Shown: positions 10,126 through 18,730, counted from the first letter of the stretch. The stretch is 42,324 bases of DNA from Chara braunii (GCA_003427395.1 BFEA01000862.1:101691-144014); one strand, 5' to 3'. Numbers and translations are program-made. Notes: generated by a model not told the origin, from the letters alone.

Positions 10126-10235
10126 CAGTCTTCCCCCGAATACAACGTACGGTTATTATAGCTGAATTTAGACATAAAGATCCACCAAATTCAGCTATAT
10201 CATAGTATAATGACCGTACGTTGTATTCGGGGGAA
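10126..10235. mobile_element. Hairpin MITE with 23-bp perfect arms, Tc1/mariner-like
   Basis: TTCCCCCGAATACAACGTAC continues to GGT at 10131-10153 and is perfectly inverted at 10213-10235. Pairing resumes further in (TAGCTGAATTT and AAATTCAGCTA) after a 10-bp gap in the left arm. The left edge TA followed by CAGTC resembles Tc1/mariner/pogo termini, which insert at TA. The right edge does not show the matching GACTG-TA, so the superfamily call is an inference. It interrupts a family 1 MITE. Confidence 0.6.
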
Positions 10236-10252
10236 CCATGGAGTCATACAAC

Positions 10253-10306
10253 GACATTCGGTAAGTGAAAAAAAAAAAAAAAAAAAAAAAAGACATTCGG
10301 AAAGTG
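10253..10306. mobile_element. Poly(A)-only insertion flanked by a 15-bp direct repeat
   Basis: GACATTCGGTAAGTG at 10253-10267 is followed by 24 A and then GACATTCGGAAAGTG at 10292-10306; the repeats differ at one base. This is the structure expected if target-primed reverse transcription stopped within the poly(A) tail, leaving target duplication and tail only. Expansion of a short A run next to a chance repeat is the alternative. Confidence 0.6.
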
Positions 10307-10353
10307 GCGCGGAGGCGCGGAGAGGCCAACACATAATTCCGCACGCATACCGT

Positions 10354-10450
10354 GGGCCAAGTCCCACTTACGCTGATCCTTGATTTCTAGTCGTTGATCT
10401 TCCAAATCTGCGGTCAGAAATCGATCATTCGGGTAAGTGGGACTTGGCCC
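10354..10450. mobile_element. MITE family 1, copy c, with CGT target duplication
   Basis: GGGCCAAGTCCCACTTAC at the left end is perfectly inverted at the right end (GTAAGTGGGACTTGGCCC), 18 bp each. CGT lies directly outside both ends (10351-10353 and 10451-10453). The 97-bp element shares termini but not its interior with copy d. A 3-bp target duplication with a GGGCC terminus fits PIF/Harbinger-like or CACTA-like transposases better than hAT (8 bp) or Mutator (9 bp). Confidence 0.85.
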
Positions 10451-10562
10451 CGTAGATAAATGTAATGTATCTATGCACTTTTCTTCTTTTTCAAATTTCA
10501 AAATTTCAGTTTGAGTATCCTCAGAGCGTGTGTGTTTTTCCCCTGACAGGTAATGTCTCCGG

Positions 10563-10732
10563 GGGCCAAGTCCCACTAGCAGCGTTTCCTCAACGCCTGA
10601 TTCTGGACGTGGTTGTGGACATGTTCAGTTGACGAAACTAAACGCCATTTCTGCACATCTCCACAAACGAGTCCATATATTCAGGCGTTTCAAGCGTTTC
10701 GAAAACTCGAGTCTGCTAGTGGGACTTGGCCC
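10563..10732. mobile_element. MITE family 1, copy d, with CGG target duplication
   Basis: The 20-bp ends GGGCCAAGTCCCACTAGCAG and CTGCTAGTGGGACTTGGCCC are perfect inverted repeats. CGG lies directly outside both (10560-10562 and 10733-10735). The interior (GCCTGATTCTGGACG, TGCACATCTCCACAAACG, TATTCAGGCG) matches copies a and b, so the family has a recognisable body. No coding capacity: it depends on a transposase elsewhere. Confidence 0.88.
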
Positions 10733-11009
10733 CGGGCTGCGTGCATGCGCTTTATCCATCCGAGTTGGGAGGAGGATATTTCCGCGGGAAACACGTGACG
10801 TGTCCGCTACGTAGACCGACTGGTCGACTGTGCAGACGACCGACAACCCTATCAACATGCGCCATATGTTGATTTTTTTTTTTAATTAAAAAAATATAAA
10901 AAAATGAAATGAGCAAAAGGAGTAATGAACCTTGTTGGCAGGGGCGACTCGTACTGTCTTGTTCACAACGGGTATTGGAGCCCCGGAGAGTGTGTTTGAA
11001 GGTGAAGCG

Positions 11010-11163
11010 AGAAGGTGAGAGGAGGGAGGAGGAGGGAGGAGGACGACCTTCACGAAGGGAGGGAGAAGGGGGAGGAGGAGGGAGGAGGAGGGGGGTAGAA
11101 GGAGAGCGAAGGCAGAAGAAGGGAGGAGGAGAAGGGAGGAGGAGGGAGAAAGAACTGCAGATA
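11010..11163 (+). repeat. Purine-only GGAGGA/GGGAGAA tract
   Basis: About 150 nt of almost pure purine on the plus strand with many GGG and GGAGG groups. It could form triplex or G-quadruplex structures. Any Arg/Gly/Glu-rich reading frame here follows from composition. Confidence 0.7.
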
Positions 11164-11165
11164 TT

Positions 11166-11312
11166 ACTTATATAGTGGAAGAAAAAAGCGCAGCGCTCGC
11201 TCGCGTAGAGTTATCTGCTGACGTCACTTGTCTCTTCGTCGCAGCCAGTGATCGACGCTGCTGTCGCACGTTGAAACGATCTCGCGTTTTTTTTTTTGTT
11301 TTTGTGTTCTTT
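11166..11312 (+). promoter_or_regulatory. Possible promoter and first-intron acceptor of the 14-15 kb gene
   Basis: TTATATAG at about 11167-11174 is a TATA-like site after the purine tract. It is followed by a transcribed-looking GC-rich stretch and then by a T-rich tract ending TTCTTTTCAG at about 11302-11312, a good 3' splice-site pattern. Directly after it an ATG at 11332 opens a short frame of about 45 codons that begins MKLRLQQLKAEHSLQQ. Linking these to the gene at 13.8-15.3 kb is inference; no transcript evidence exists here. Confidence 0.2.
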
Positions 11313-11808
11313 TCAGACTGTGCGACGGTTTCATGAAGCTCCGTTTACAGCAGCTTAAAGCGGAACACAGTTTACAGCAGGACGTGGGCGAAGCAGCCAC
11401 GGCCTTCGTGTTTGATCTGGAAATCGTCAAAGGTGTTGGAGCTGGGATGGAGGGAAGGGGGGTCGGATGATTTTGGGGGTTCAGGGAGGGTGTAAAGGGG
11501 GGGGGGAGGGGGTGTTCCTGAGGTTGCTTTGATGGCGATGATCGAAATTGTTTGGCCTTTTCCTGTCGTTCAGAGGGAGGACTTCGGAAGATGACGCCTC
11601 TCGAACATTGCGACTGCGCTTCTTCCACAGCAGCGAATGGGTAATGACTGGTTTTATGCATGCCAGTAGCTGGATGCCTTTTTTTCCTTCTTCTTATTGT
11701 TTATATTACTTTATAACAGTAACTGCCGGACGCTGCGGAGCGATGGCAACAGGCATGAAGTCATCTTATGACGATCACGTCTCCTCTTATTCTGTGCCGA
11801 GTTGAAAC

Positions 11809-11815
11809 CTCTTCT

Positions 11816-11871
<56 letters not shown>

Positions 11872-11879
11872 TTCTTATT
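11809..11879 (+). repeat. CTT/CCT trinucleotide microsatellite
   Basis: Interrupted CTT repeat with occasional CCT; on the plus strand it would read poly-Ser in one frame. It sits in the stretch 11313-12380, which has no gene I can support. Confidence 0.9.
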
Positions 11880-12359
11880 CTAGTATTATTGTTCTTCTAG
11901 GCTGCTACTTCCTGTTTGATCGATCAATCACACAGCAACGAAGGGTCGATGACTGGGAGATAGACAGGAAGAGCGGGAGACTGAGCTATCGACGACGGAT
12001 CAATCCGCTTCTCTCTCGGTTGCACTTTTCTTGTATGTTAGTTATGTTCATGCGTTCACGAAGAGCGCGAGAGTGAGATATCGACGACGAAACGCCCAGC
12101 TGGAACTGTGGGCTCGGATCCTCTTCCTTCCCGATCAGGTCGCAGGGGATTCATTCCCCTTTGGATGCCTTTACTGGTCGGTCAGTGCTCTGATTAACCC
12201 TCCGTACACGCAGAACGCTGAAGACTCGGTCGTTGCCGGTTGCTGAGCCGAGAGGGGTCATCTCGAGGGGTCATCTGCTTGTCATCCCCGCTGCCTAGGT
12301 AGCAGGCGCTTTGCAATGACAGAGGGCGCTGTTTGTCATCATCGTTCTGTAGATGATCG

Positions 12360-13090
12360 TGAACCAGAATGATTGCCAAAGCAGCGTTTGCCGTTGACGT
12401 CAGTGCCAAAACGCCGGTGCCGCAGTGCCTGGGCTTTAGGCGTGCGCAATTGCTTCCGGGATCGCTGTTGAAGTAAGGTCATGTGTACGTACTATACTAG
12501 GTGATCACGAACAGAACGGAACGGAACAGAACGGAACAGAACGGAACGGATTGGCAAAAGCGCGCTGGTATGGACTGCTTGGGTTTCAGACGCGCACACT
12601 TGCTGCCGGGATCGCGGATCGCCGAAGCAACGTTGCCCGTTGACCTCTGTGTGCTACGACGATGTGTGTGGACTACTCGGGTTTGAGTGGCGCACAATTG
12701 CTGCAGGGATCCCGGTTGGAGAGGGGTCGTGTGTAGGTGATTACGAACGGAACGGAACGGAACGAAACGGAACGGAGCGAAACGTATGATCGCCGAAGCG
12801 ACTTTTTCACTTGATGTCCGTGCGAGGGCGCCGGTGTGGACTGCTCGCCGGGATCGCGGTTGGAGTGCGGTCGTGTGTATAGGTGTTCATGCCCGGAACG
12901 GAGGGGAGTGAATGATCGCCGGAGCAACGTTTTCCGTTGACGTCAGTGCAACGACGCGGGTTTTTGCTGCTGGGGTCCACGTGCGCACAGCCGCCGGTGC
13001 CAGGATCGCCGTTGTTAGTCTGGCATGCGGAATCGGCGCCGGCGTCGACTGTTCGGGTCCTTAGGCGCGCACAATTGCCGCCGGGATCGA
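12360..13090 (+). repeat. Degenerate satellite-like repeat with GGAAC pentamer arrays
   Basis: A block reading GATCGCCG-AGCAACGTT, CCGTTGACGTCAGTG, GCGCCGGTGTGGACTGCTCG, GCGCACAATTGCTGCCGGGA, TCGCGGTTGGAG, GTCGTGTGTAGGTG recurs with starts near 12391, 12636, 12808 and 12934, so the spacing falls from about 245 to 170 to 125 bp. Two units carry GGAAC-type pentamer arrays (12509-12552 and 12744-12785). Two units contain the palindrome TGACGTCA, a bZIP/CREB-type core. Non-coding. Unit shortening suggests progressive internal loss. Confidence 0.6.
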
Positions 13091-13800
13091 GGTTTATGAG
13101 TGTCGTACGCCGACATCGCTACAGTGAGGTCCGCGTCAGACGGACTATCACACGTCTGACCTTCGGTGTGTCGGGATCGCCGCAATCGTCAGTCTCTCCT
13201 TCGTCTGCGAATCATTACCGGATTTCTCTTGTATCAGCGCAATCCCGTTCATCCCGTTGATAGATTGCTGCCTTCAGGCTCCATGCCCCTCCTGTCCATT
13301 TCCCTACTTGATGATCGGGGGATTTACTCGTCCTTCATCGAAAACGTGCGTCCTGTTCAGGTCCGTGTTTGCGCTTTGCATCTTCTTGGCTTGATTGATT
13401 GATTGATTGATTGGATCATTGATCACTGTTACCATCGCTCTCCTTCGACATCCTTGGGAGGCGACGATTGATTAGCAGGGAGAGGTCATCGCGATGTTTC
13501 TTCCGACTACCAGTAGCTGGCTCTTCAGATCTTCCCTTGCTGCGTCTCTTTGATTGGTCCCATCATCTGCACCCCTCTCCTGTGCTTGTTCTGCGTCGCG
13601 GACGCCAAGCAGACACGTAGTACGCATCCCGTTAGTACATAAACTAAAGCTTTCCGTTGAGCCCCCCCTCTTACTCTTACATATGACAAATTTGACGTCA
13701 TGACTCACTTGCGTTGATCTTCGCTTGTTGTCTTTGTTCTTTTGCTTTGATCTCTGCTTTGCTTTGCTGAGAATCGTTTTCTTTTAATCATTTTTTTTGC
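13091..13800. other. Non-coding stretch upstream of the putative gene
   Basis: It contains a TTGA tetranucleotide run at 13391-13413 and no gene I can support. The last 70 bases are pyrimidine-rich and end TTTTTTTTGCGTTGTTAG at 13808, a plausible 3' splice site for the exon that follows. Confidence 0.4.
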
Positions 13801-13831
13801 GTTGTTAGAAAGCGATCGTTCTGGTGGCGGG

Positions 13832-14000
13832 GAGTTCCAAGCAGAGTTCCAAGCAGAGTTCCAAGAGTGCCAAGAGTGCCAAGAGTGCCAAGAGTTCCAA
13901 GAGTCCCAAGAGTTCCAAGAGTGCCAAGAGTTCCAAGACTTCCAAGAAGACTTCCAAGAGAGGAGTTCCAAGAGTTCCAAGAGTTCCAAGAGTGCCAAGG
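13832..14000 (+). repeat. 9-bp coding-type minisatellite TTCCAAGAG/TGCCAAGAG, open in all six frames
   Basis: About 18 units of a 9-bp repeat alternate TTCCAAGAG, TGCCAAGAG and a few CCAAGCAGAG or CTTCCAAGA variants. Because the unit is a multiple of three and lacks stops in every phase, the plus strand reads EFQ/ECQ, SSK/SAK or VPR repeats, and the minus strand reads LGT, LEL/LAL or NSW/HSW repeats. Only the EFQ/ECQ frame is continuous with the downstream coding frame. It may be exon, or leader just before the ATG at 14006. Confidence 0.85.
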
Positions 14001-14005
14001 GTCAC

Positions 14006-15272
14006 ATGGAACCCTCCGAGGGAATCCCAGTGTTCGTGTCCCCGGGAGTTCCAGTCCTGATCCCAGAGGGGCAGGGGGACACCGGCCTCCGCTTGAAACG
14101 AGTCTTAGAAATTGCCGAAGTGATCGTGCGTAAATTTGTTGCCCGCCAACGGGCACCCGTACCCGGCGCCGCCGCTGAATCAGCTGTGGATCCGACACTT
14201 GCTTATCTCCTCATTTCAATCTTTCCTAATTTGGTAACTCTCCTCGTTCGCGCCAATTCCAACTCTCCGACTACCAGCACTATTATAACTACTAGTCCTC
14301 CTTCTCCTCCCCCCCCACCGCCGCCGCCGCCGCCGCCGCCTCCACCTCCTCCCCCTCCCCCTCCCCCTCCCCCTCCCCCTCCTCCTTCTACTAGTACTGC
14401 TCCTACTACTACTGGTACTACTNCCAGTACACCTCCTCCTCCTCCTCCTCCTCCCCCTCCTTCTACTACTACTGGTACTACTACCAGTCCTCCTCCTCCT
14501 CCTACTACTACTACTACTGCTTCTACTACTACTGGTACGACTACCAGTCCTCCTCGTCCTTCTACTAGTACCTGTCTCTTATACACATCTAGATGTGTAT
14601 AAGAGACAGCCTCCCCCTCCTTCTACTACTACTGGTACTACTACCAGTCCTCCTCCTCCTCCTACTACTACTACTACTGCTTCTACTACTACTGGTACGA
14701 CTACCAGTCCTCCTCGTCCTTCTACTAGTACTGCTCCTACTACTACTGGTACTACTACCAGTACTAGTACTAGTACTAGTTGTACGGACATGCCTATGGA
14801 TAAGATGGTATCCGAATGGGACCGAGATATAGAAAAACGTGTGATGAGAATGATCAGATCTCTTCTCCCTCTTGCGATCCACTTCGTGAACAACCACCCG
14901 TCCGGCGTTCATCAAGTTCAACCTTTTCCTGTCTTCGGCGACTTGTCCTCGTTGTCTTCTTCGTCGTCGTCAGCGTCGGAGTTGTATGAGGTCGTTCACC
15001 GGAAGCTTCACGAGCTATTAGAATGGCAGCGAGAGCAAAAAGTGGGTGAAGAAGTCGTTAAGGAGAGGGATGATCTCTTGGCTGCCATGCGATCAGCACA
15101 GTGGATAACGCCAGTCATCGTCGAGGATTCAGCCGCGGCAGCCCACGTTGTACCGCAGCCGGATGCAAGATCGGATTATTCGTATGGTCAGCTCTGTATT
15201 CATTTGGCCGTCGCTCTACCTTGTCTTTTTCTAATCGCGCTGGTAATTTCTGGGCTGGGCTGCTTTCGGTGA
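14006..15272 (+). CDS. Putative Pro/Thr-rich protein with C-terminal membrane anchor (assembly-broken)
   Basis: I do not recognise this protein. The first ATG in frame is at 14006; the frame is open upstream through the 9-bp minisatellite to 13802, so an upstream exon may supply the true start. Visible order: about 70 residues with a helical charged part, a hydrophobic stretch (TLAYLLISIFPNLVTLLV), a long proline run, then Thr/Ser/Pro-rich repeats like those of wall or cell-surface proteins. Then come a charged helical region, a Ser run, a segment rich in Glu/Lys/Arg (HRKLHELLEWQREQK), and a C-terminal membrane segment (LAVALPCLFLIALVISG) followed by CFR and TGA. The assembled frame breaks at the adapter artefact (14450-14731). 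Subtracting the surplus 160 bp makes the frame continuous: 368 residues from this ATG, 436 codons from 13802. The stop lies in GGTGAGT, a possible splice donor, so the end may differ. Host gene status is plausible, not proven. Confidence 0.45.
14450..14731. other. Assembly artefact: Tn5/Nextera adapter junction inside an exact 122-bp duplication
   Basis: CTGTCTCTTATACACATCT (14572-14590) is followed directly by its reverse complement AGATGTGTATAAGAGACAG (14591-14609). This is the Tn5 mosaic-end pair, as left in Nextera mate-pair junctions. The 122 bases before it (14450-14571) are identical to the 122 bases after it (14610-14731). The surplus is 160 bp, not a multiple of three, and it breaks the reading frame of the surrounding gene. 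Confidence 0.97.
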
Positions 15273-15366
15273 GTCCGTCGATCGCTTAAGGTGAGTCTGT
15301 CGCGCATTTCGTCATGCCCGAGGAGCATATTGTGTGGCTGCTCTGCTTAATTGAGGTGAGTCCGTC
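15268..15366 (+). promoter_or_regulatory. Three repeated splice-donor-like motifs GGTGAGTCYGTCG
   Basis: GGTGAGTCCGTCG at 15269, GGTGAGTCTGTCG at about 15290 and GGTGAGTCCGTCG at about 15355 each contain the plant-like 5' splice core GTGAGT. The first overlaps the stop codon of the putative gene. They may be alternative donors, or simply a short dispersed repeat. Confidence 0.3.
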
Positions 15367-15619
15367 GATCTCTCGCACGCTGACAGATCGTGCAAAGAAG
15401 AAAAGATAAAAAAAGAACAGGAAAAGATATCGCAGGCTCAGGTATGAGTACGCATGCCAACGCAGACACAGGAGGATTCCGAAGAGCTGGTGCCAGCCTT
15501 CCACCGAGTGCCGTATATGCGCTTCTGCCCAGTCGAGGGCTGCTTGTCCGGACGGAAACTTATCTTGATTGCGTTCGTTTACCGTTCGCTATGTACAATT
15601 ATGGTTAATTGAGGTTTGA

Positions 15620-15625
15620 AATAAA
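15620..15625 (+). terminator. AATAAA polyadenylation-signal candidate
   Basis: AATAAA lies about 350 bp after the stop of the 14-15 kb gene and before the CT/GT microsatellite. Position and orientation fit a 3' end for that gene; the hexamer is common by chance. Confidence 0.35.
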
Positions 15626-15693
15626 GCGACTGATATTACTATTATAATTTATTACTACCGGTAGTAGTAGTACTGAATTTCGTTTCGGAAGCC

Positions 15694-15694
15694 T

Positions 15695-15779
<85 letters not shown>
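15694..15779 (+). repeat. Compound microsatellite (CT)n(GT)n
   Basis: An uninterrupted CT run of about 32 nt joins a GT run of about 53 nt. Cys/Val frames through it are artefacts of the dinucleotide. Confidence 0.97.
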
Positions 15780-15780
<1 letters not shown>

Positions 15781-16014
15781 GTCATGTTGGCGATAGACAA
15801 CTCTACAAAGAAAAGCATTACTGTGGCAGACTGTTTCTTTGGACTTTCACGGAAGTTTCACCGATTCAGCAGGAGGTTCAACTTTCAACTTCCAACATCG
15901 ACAGTCTGCCGAGGATGCATTTGACTAAATTCAATGCATAAGGACTCACCACATTGCACCAAAGTTCGCGATACCCTTGAGAAATTTAAAGTGATCGACG
16001 TCACTCACACCGAC

Positions 16015-16015
<1 letters not shown>

Positions 16016-16081
<66 letters not shown>
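16016..16081 (+). repeat. (TG)n microsatellite, about 65 nt
   Basis: Pure TG repeat followed by GCACGCGTGCGCG, together a long alternating purine-pyrimidine stretch favourable to Z-DNA. Confidence 0.97.
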
Positions 16082-16083
<2 letters not shown>

Positions 16084-16382
16084 ACGCGTGCGCGTCCGCA
16101 TGTGGCGGATCATATGGCTCTGCCGGGGAACTGTGGCGCGACAAGGTATGATTGTACCGATTGTTTTTAGTTTTTTTTTTTTTTTGTATATAACTAAGTT
16201 ATATTCTTCCCTCAATCTTTCGATATACTCGTTTATCTCATCCTCTCGCCATTCTATGTATGTATAGTAAGGGGAACACGCGCATGGTAATCTTCTCTGT
16301 ATGTTCCAATTTTAATGGATGTCCTGAAGGACTCTTCCACGTTTTTTCCCCTGATTTTTTCTTTGTATGTGTTCGTGTGCCA

Positions 16383-16491
<109 letters not shown>

Positions 16492-16534
16492 CTTCTCACC
16501 TGCGGAACTCCATACTCGGGTGTGTGGCAGAAGC

Positions 16535-16656
16535 AGGGCGTCGCTGAACTACTCTGCGAACGGGCAAAACGAGAGTGAATCTTCCCGTAGAACATAGAAA
16601 GATACATTACCATCGTTTTTGTCTTTTATGCATGTGGAGAGTAGTGCAGCGAGGAC
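16535..16656. mobile_element. Foldback MITE, family 2, copy c (diverged)
   Basis: It starts AGGGCGTCGCTGAACTACTC, then GCGAACGGGCAAAAC, GAATCTTCCCGTAGAACAT, GTTTTTGTCTTTTATGCATG, and ends GAGTAGTGCAGCGAGGAC. The order matches family 2 copies at 9655 and 9784, 7 kb away. The ends still pair as inverted repeats. A right-end remnant of the same type (GAGTAGTGCAGCGAGGCCC) lies at about 18635-18654. Confidence 0.6.
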
Positions 16657-17422
16657 AAGGTCTAGGTCTGGCCAAAGTTGAACGAGTTTCGTTGAGGACA
16701 AGGATAGCAGCTCTGGTTAGGAAAAAAAAAAAAAAAAAGGTGGTAGCTCTGTGGCGTCGCCACGGGGAGGTCGGGATCGATCTCGTCGACCCTCAACCGT
16801 CGCTGCGCACGTTCAGTTGGTGCTGGGTGGGCACCCACCAGAGGTGGCCATTGGGTGCCCAGGACCACACCCAATTACAGCCACCTGACCCACAAGGTGA
16901 TGGGGCCGCGTCTGGGTCTACCGGAGTGGGCTTGGGTGTATCACAGACGAGTGTAGGCAGCCGGCCTCTCTGGGTGATGAGCTTGCGAAGAATGTCTGGG
17001 TCACCCCATGGGTGGATGACAGGAGGGTGATGGTTCACCCTGGGTCACCTGACTGCCAGACCCAGGATCAGCCAAAGACATGTACCCCCCCCCTCCCCCC
17101 TCTCCCCTTCCTTCACCTTTAAAAACAAAAGACCTTGGATTGGATTTAGCTGGGCACCACCTGCGAAAAAGGAAAAAAAAAGGGCCTGGGTCCAGCTGCT
17201 CAGGCTCCAAAAGAACACCCACGGGACATAAAGACTGGCCTCCCCCATTCCAGTGTCCTTCTTCCTTTGGAAAAAGGAGCAGTTCTACCCACCGTAGACC
17301 TCTAGATTCCCGGGTGTGGGCGCCAAGTGATGTTTCATGGGTGAAGGCGGGGCTGGGTGACAGTTTTCTTAGGGTGGTGGACAGGTTGGGTGGGGGTTAA
17401 TTTTTTAATAACAGTTTTGGGC
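16657..17422. other. Non-coding stretch with an A17 tract
   Basis: No gene recognised. An A run at 16722-16738 is flanked by loosely similar AGCTCTGG and AGCTCTGTGG, possibly a worn poly(A) insertion. A C-rich patch lies at 17085-17105. Confidence 0.4.
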
Positions 17423-17520
17423 AGGTAGGTCTGGCGAGAGGAGGAACAGACAACGCTTGGGTGAGAGTGAACGGAGGTAGGTTCGGCGAGAGGACGAAAA
17501 TGCAACGCTTCTTGGTTTCC
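17423..17520. repeat. 52-bp tandem duplication, diverged
   Basis: AGGTAGGTCTGGCGAGAGGA at 17423 recurs as AGGTAGGTTCGGCGAGAGGA at 17475, and both continue to CAACGCTT. Confidence 0.75.
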
Positions 17521-17736
17521 CCACTCGAGTATTATCTTTCGGGAGGGGGAACGCGATAGGTACATCGGCTTTGGATGGTGGTTCTTGGGATTTGCAATGC
17601 GTTGGTGGAGATATGTTCTATGTAATGAATTCGAGTATTGATTGATACTTCGACAGTTGATAGCTGGTCCAGTGTACTGAGCATGTGTCGTGTGCTCTGC
17701 GTGATGCTGATCAGCTTGATGTTTTCTGTTTTCTGA

Positions 17737-17816
17737 GGGTGGACAGTACAACAGAAACATTGGGTGGAGAGTACAAGAACAACATAGGGTGGGCAGTACA
17801 ACAAAAACATTGGGTG
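17737..17816. repeat. 25-bp tandem repeat, three units
   Basis: GGGTGGACAGTACAACAGAA and relatives start at 17737, 17762 and 17787, with a fourth start at 17812. Units differ at a few positions. Confidence 0.85.
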
Positions 17817-18332
17817 GGTCGAATTAAGGGCGAGCGGAAAAGGGGGACAACAGAAAGCCCGCGTCTGCTTTTCAGCAGTGAGACCCTTGGCCTCCACGAC
17901 TTCTAGGACGGTGATCATTTCATTAATTTTATTCAAGTTAGTTATGATTTTGATTTTTTATTTATTCCATTCTTGCTGACGGTTACACTTGTATATCAGA
18001 TATTTTTTAGGCTGCATTGCATCTTCTTCTCATGGAGCGTCCTCCTCTACCTAGATTCTAGCATAGATGGTTGCAGAGTTCTGTTGTTTTTGTGGAGAGC
18101 ATGTGCCAGACACATGAAAAATTTCAAGAGTAAGCCCAGCGCTGTCAGACTCCTGGATTGACATCAAGTGCTATCGTCGCTGCACTTACTGCGGACTCTC
18201 GACTCTCGTGAGCATTCTTGACTGTAGGACAAACTGAAAAGACACTGCAGGACAGGGCAGCGACGATTTGTCCACCGAGGCTGGAGGCGAACTCTTGAAT
18301 TTGCAAACCACACGAAGGGTCCGGTCGGCCTT
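17817..18332. other. No gene recognised
   Basis: Unique-looking sequence. A block at 18170-18200 (CGTCGCTGCACTTACTGCGG, then ACTCTCGACTCTC) is inversely similar to the unit duplicated at 18469-18542, so 18170-18545 may be one large foldback. Confidence 0.35.
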
Positions 18333-18378
18333 GTTTGAAAAAAACACCCCTGCAGGTTTGAAAAAAACACCCCTGCAG
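18333..18378. repeat. 23-bp exact tandem duplication
   Basis: GTTTGAAAAAAACACCCCTG plus CAG occurs twice in a row without a mismatch, so the duplication is recent. Confidence 0.9.
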
Positions 18379-18468
18379 GCGGGAACTGTGGAAGCTTCAA
18401 GAGCTCGTCCGATGGGCCGTTTCTGACACCTCTTGAAGGGCCGGACCAAGAGCACTTTTCCACAGTTA

Positions 18469-18542
18469 GTGCAGCGATGACTCACTATGGAGTCTCGATG
18501 TTTTCGTGCAGCGATGACTCACTATGGAGTCTCGATGTTTTC
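18469..18542. repeat. 37-bp exact tandem duplication
   Basis: A unit from GTGCAGCGATGACTCACTAT to GATGTTTTC at 18469-18505 is repeated at 18506-18542. GTGCAGCGA is also the end motif of the family 2 foldback elements. Confidence 0.9.
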
Positions 18543-18730
18543 TAGAGTGAATCTGACAGCTCATGAATGGAATTTCAGGACGCGGCATCAAGAGTTAGTG
18601 CAGTGGTGATGAACTCTTGATTTCTCAAGATCCAAGAGTAGTGCAGCGAGGCCCCAGGTTCAAGGATCGTGCATCATCTCTGAGCTCCGCAAGAGGCTGG
18701 GCTTGTTTTGGCTTCGTGTCTATTCTACCT

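Noticed and set aside
10909-11175. Arg/Gly/Glu-rich frame
   Set aside because: Most of it is the purine tract; no independent support for translation.
14203-14893. Minus-strand Gly/Val-rich frames opposite the Pro/Thr-rich region
   Set aside because: They are the complement of the CCT/ACT repeats of the plus-strand gene and carry no domain.
15694-16081. CT/GT and TG runs as telomeric or centromeric sequence
   Set aside because: Simple dinucleotides with no plant telomere unit (TTTAGGG) and no long satellite period.
18640-18672. GGTTCAAGGATC as a tRNA B box
   Set aside because: The only A-box-like word is about 10 nt upstream, far too close, and the segment is the end of a foldback element.
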